Below, piece by piece: positions 61,721 through 64,000 of a stretch of DNA of 64,000 bases (position 1 is its first letter; each line of letters begins with the position of its first letter). Location of the stretch: positions 186,001-250,000 of the forward strand of contig NZ_JBGMWH010000004.1 of the NCBI RefSeq assembly GCF_041514305.1, given 5' to 3'. A program made the translations under genes and the position numbers. This DNA comes from Salinarimonas chemoclinalis (GTDB lineage: Bacteria; Pseudomonadota; Alphaproteobacteria; Rhizobiales; Beijerinckiaceae). The notes under the pieces were generated by a model that saw only the letters and a program-made list of their open reading frames with translations, did not search any database and was not told the origin of the DNA.

Positions 61721-62377
61721 ATGGACGCCGACCCCATGACCACGACCGACCACGACCTCGCCGCCATCCTCGACTTCCTCGTCCTCGCCGAGCGGCTGAA
61801 GACGGAGCTGCGCCATTCCTGGCTCTCCGACGGGCGCCGGGAGAGCGTGGCCGAGCATACCTGGATGATGGCGCTGATGGCGCTCTCCCTCGGGTCGCGG
61901 CTCGAGCATCCGGTGGACGTCGCGCGCGCCATCGAGCTCGTGATCGTCCACGACATCGCCGAGACGGAGGTCGGCGACATCCCCTTCTTCGAGAAGAGCG
62001 CGCGCAAGGACGCGAAGGCTCGGGCCGAGGCCGCCGCGATGGCGCGCATCTGCGCGCGGCTCCCCGCGGATCTCGGCGCGCGGATCGGGGCCGCCTGGCG
62101 CGAGTTCGAGGACGGGGTGACGCCGGAGGCGCGCTTCGCCCGCGCACTCGACCACCTCGAGGTACAGTTTCAGCACAATCTCGCCGACCTCGACACCTGG
62201 GAGCCCGTCGAGCTCGGCCTCGTCTGGACCAAGATGGACGACCCCTGCGCCCACGATGCCACGCTGCGCGCGCTCGCCGGCGCGATCCGCGGCCGCGCCG
62301 AGGCGAAGCTCGCCGACGCCGGGCACGACGTCGCCGCCCTGCGCGCGGAGCATGCGGGACCGGGGGGCTCGCCGTGA
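61721..62377 (+). CDS. HD-domain hydrolase (YfbR/HDDC2-like 5'-nucleotidase)
   Basis: 218 residues. HD metal site: H46 in SVAEHTWMM and H77-D78 in VIVHDIAETEVGD, with a later D in FARALDHLEVQ. This layout is that of 5'-deoxynucleotidase YfbR and human HDDC2-like proteins that remove phosphate from nucleoside monophosphates. ATG 61721 is preceded by GGAG at 5 bases; upstream GTG 61697 and downstream ATG 61736 are possible. Overlaps the next gene by 4 bases. Confidence 0.87.
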   Translation: MDADPMTTTDHDLAAILDFLVLAERLKTELRHSWLSDGRRESVAEHTWMMALMALSLGSRLEHPVDVARAIELVIVHDIAETEVGDIPFFEKSARKDAKARAEAAAMARICARLPADLGARIGAAWREFEDGVTPEARFARALDHLEVQFQHNLADLDTWEPVELGLVWTKMDDPCAHDATLRALAGAIRGRAEAKLADAGHDVAALRAEHAGPGGSP

Positions 62378-62787
62378 GCGGCGACGGAACGGCCCGCGCC
62401 CGCATCGCGCACGTCGCCTTCTGGACCGCGGATCTGGAGCGCCTCGCCGCCTTCTGGGAGGACGTGCTCGGCGCCGAGGTCGGCCCGCTCTACGAGAGCG
62501 CGCGCCGCCCCGGCTTCCGCTCGCGCTTCCTGCGGCTCGGCGGCGACGTCACCGTCGAGCTGATGAGCGCGCCCTGGATCGACCCCGCCGTGGCGCCGAC
62601 GGACGAGGAGCGTGTCGGACTGGCCCACATCGCGGTCTCGCTCGGATCGAACGAGGCCGTCGACGCCCTCGCAGAGCGCCTGGCTCGGGAGGATCGCCTC
62701 CTCGCAGAGCCCCGCTGGACGGGCGACGGGTTCTACGAGGCGATCATCGCCGATACCGACGGCAACGCGATCGAGATCACCGCCTGA
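62374..62787 (+). CDS. VOC (glyoxalase/bleomycin resistance) family protein
   Basis: 137 residues from GTG. Two beta-alpha-beta-beta-beta units: IAHVAFWTADLERLAAFWEDVLG and LAHIAVSLGSNEAVDALAERL, with metal-ligand candidates H in AHVAF, E in VELMS, H in LAHIAV and E in AIEITA. That matches glyoxalase I-like enzymes. Substrate not known. Translationally coupled to the HD hydrolase. Confidence 0.83.
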   Translation: MSGDGTARARIAHVAFWTADLERLAAFWEDVLGAEVGPLYESARRPGFRSRFLRLGGDVTVELMSAPWIDPAVAPTDEERVGLAHIAVSLGSNEAVDALAERLAREDRLLAEPRWTGDGFYEAIIADTDGNAIEITA

Positions 62788-62801
62788 AGCGTGCCCCATC
62801 C

Positions 62802-63578
62802 ATGCCCCCCGAACTCGTCCAGTTCCTCTCCCTCGACGTCGTCGCCTCGGCGCTGCTCCTCGCCGGCCTCCTGGTCGTGCGCATCCTCGCGATCCGCTTC
62901 GTGCGGGCGCGGGAGGGGATGCCCGATCACGTGCGCCGGCGCTCGATCTCGGCGGTGAAGAACGGCACGCTGATCCTGCTCCTCGTCGGGCTCGCGCTGA
63001 TCTGGGCGCCGCAGTTGCGCACCTTCGCCCTTTCGCTCACCGCCGTCGCGGTGGCGCTCGTCGTGGCGACGAAGGAGCTGATCGCATGCCTCTCCGGCGC
63101 GCTGCTGCGCGCCTCGAGCCGGCCGTTCTCGGTGGGGGACTGGGTCGAGATCGGCCAGATCCGCGGCGAGGTGGTCGACCACGACATGCTGGCGACGCGC
63201 ATCGACGCCTTCGCCGCGGGCTCGGGCGCGTTCCAGCGCACGGGCGAGATGGTGACCGTGCCCAACAGCGTCTTCCTGTCGACGCCGATCCGGCGGCTGT
63301 CCGCCCTTCGCGCGCGGATCGTCGCCACCACGTCCGTGGTCGTCGATCCGCCCGATCTCGCGCCCGGCGCGCTGCGCGCCGCCGTGGACGCCGCGCTCGG
63401 AGAGGCGCGCGCCGGCGGAGCGCTGTGGGAGGGTGAGCCCGGCGTCCGGTTCTCGACGACCGATCTCGGGCGGCTGAGGGTCGAGGTCACGCTGACGGCG
63501 CCGACGGACGGTGCGGAGGCGGCCGGCAGCGCGGTGACCCTCGCGGTGCTCGCGGCGCTGCGGCCGCGCCCCGCGTGA
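62802..63578 (+). CDS. Small mechanosensitive channel-family (MscS) protein
   Basis: 258 residues. Three membrane segments: VVASALLLAGLLVVRILAI, GTLILLLVGLALIWAPQL and FALSLTAVAVALVVATKELI, then the MscS beta domain with PFSVGDWVEIG, RGEVVDHDMLATRI and VTVPNSVFLSTPIR. It would open under membrane tension to release solutes. Inner membrane. The usual TM3 Gly/Ala-rich pore helix ends LSGALLRASSRPFSVGD. Start follows the VOC gene by 14 bases. Confidence 0.88.
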   Translation: MPPELVQFLSLDVVASALLLAGLLVVRILAIRFVRAREGMPDHVRRRSISAVKNGTLILLLVGLALIWAPQLRTFALSLTAVAVALVVATKELIACLSGALLRASSRPFSVGDWVEIGQIRGEVVDHDMLATRIDAFAAGSGAFQRTGEMVTVPNSVFLSTPIRRLSALRARIVATTSVVVDPPDLAPGALRAAVDAALGEARAGGALWEGEPGVRFSTTDLGRLRVEVTLTAPTDGAEAAGSAVTLAVLAALRPRPA

Positions 63579-63722
63579 CGCACGCGCATGTCCCTTGTGC
63601 GAAACGGGGTTTCGTGAGAGAAGAGCGTGCAACCAGGATCCGGGCCCCTCTGGCGGAACGTGCCGACCATCCCGCGATGTCGGATCCTCGCATCGGCTCG
63701 TCGGCGCCGGTCACCCCCACAT

Positions 63723-64000
63723 ATGGAGCTCACGTTCCTGGCTGCCGAGTTTCTCGGCAAGCCCACTTGGCTTTGGCTCGCCTTCATCGGCGTCGTCGGC
63801 CTCATCCTCGCCTTCGATCTCGGCGTCCTCCACAGGAAGGCCCACGAGATCGAGCTGCGCGAGAGCATCCTCCTCTCGCTGTTCTACATCGGTCTCGGCC
63901 TCTCCTACGGCGGCTTCGTCTGGTGGTATCTCGGCCCCGTTTCGGGCATGCAGTACCTGACGGGCTACGCCGTCGAGAAAAGCCTCTCGATGGACAACGT
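63723..64000 (+). CDS. TerC/Alx-family membrane protein, 3' end cut
   Basis: The first 92 codons are in the window. MELTFLAAEFLGKPTWLW, AFIGVVGLILAFDLGVLHRK, the SILLSLFYIGLGLSYGGFV segment and VEKSLSMDN are typical of TerC proteins (Alx-type), which are inner membrane transporters for manganese or other metals. EKSLSMDN is the first half of a conserved metal-site motif. The 144-base gap before it shows no recognised manganese riboswitch. Confidence 0.87.
   Translation, partial: MELTFLAAEFLGKPTWLWLAFIGVVGLILAFDLGVLHRKAHEIELRESILLSLFYIGLGLSYGGFVWWYLGPVSGMQYLTGYAVEKSLSMDN

Noticed and set aside
63579..63722. Manganese (yybP-ykoY) riboswitch before the TerC-family gene
   Set aside because: Such elements often precede this family, but the conserved loops and paired stems could not be found in the 144-base gap.

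Overview
The window is GC-rich DNA with almost every base in or between protein genes. Many genes overlap by 1-4 bases (ATGA or GTGA junctions), and GTG and TTG starts are common. Together with TRAP transporters, a BKACE enzyme and LivHMGF-amidase genes, this suggests an alphaproteobacterium, probably Hyphomicrobiales; the genus cannot be read from the sequence. No rRNA, tRNA, CRISPR array, insertion sequence or phage gene is visible. The window looks like a metabolic region specialised in taking up and breaking down amines, amino acids and amides.

Region 1 (1-7834, all +): a COG3199/AcoX-type kinase-like gene (cut by the left edge), a split glycine-dehydrogenase-like pair (gcvPA/gcvPB), a glutathione transferase, a polysaccharide-deacetylase-fold hydrolase, a 3-hydroxyacyl-CoA-dehydrogenase-like enzyme and a DadA-like flavoprotein. 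No gcvT or gcvH lies in the window, and the P-protein pair differs from the canonical one at several usually fixed motifs.

Region 2 (8.0-44.7 kb): seven sets of catabolic genes with four apparently complete transporters (sugar-type ABC, two TRAP, polyamine-type ABC) and one lone peptide-type binding protein. Eight control regions share one palindrome, CGNAC-N4-GTNCG (relaxed at two sites), and five of them carry a third half-site next to it. A PcaU/PcaR-like IclR regulator at 26914-27741 sits in the middle and is the best candidate to bind them. I read this as a single-regulator catabolic regulon. The gene set (DadA-like and opine-oxidase-like flavoproteins, two DapA-family lyases, GabD-type aldehyde dehydrogenase, class III aminotransferase, SDRs, old yellow enzyme, BKACE, glutamine-synthetase-like ligase, N-formylglutamate amidohydrolase-like hydrolase, isochorismatase-fold hydrolase, M24 peptidase-like hydrolase) points to an imino-acid, opine or modified amino acid substrate, which I cannot name.

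Region 3 (44.7-49.5 kb, -): an operon of a flavin amine oxidase followed by two GT-B glycosyltransferases, an unusual combination. A MarR regulator (49774-50217) follows.

Region 4 (50.3-61.6 kb, +): a binding protein without a visible signal peptide, a repeat-rich spacer, a flotillin, then a branched-chain/amide-type ABC transporter whose second ATPase is fused in frame to an amidase, then an acyl-CoA synthetase. The logic is amide uptake, hydrolysis and CoA activation. AT-rich boxes with a shared GGAAAAT core lie before the amine oxidase, the signal-less binding protein and the flotillin.

Region 5 (61.7-64.0 kb, +): ordinary genes: HD hydrolase, VOC protein, MscS-type channel, and the start of a TerC-family membrane protein cut by the right edge.
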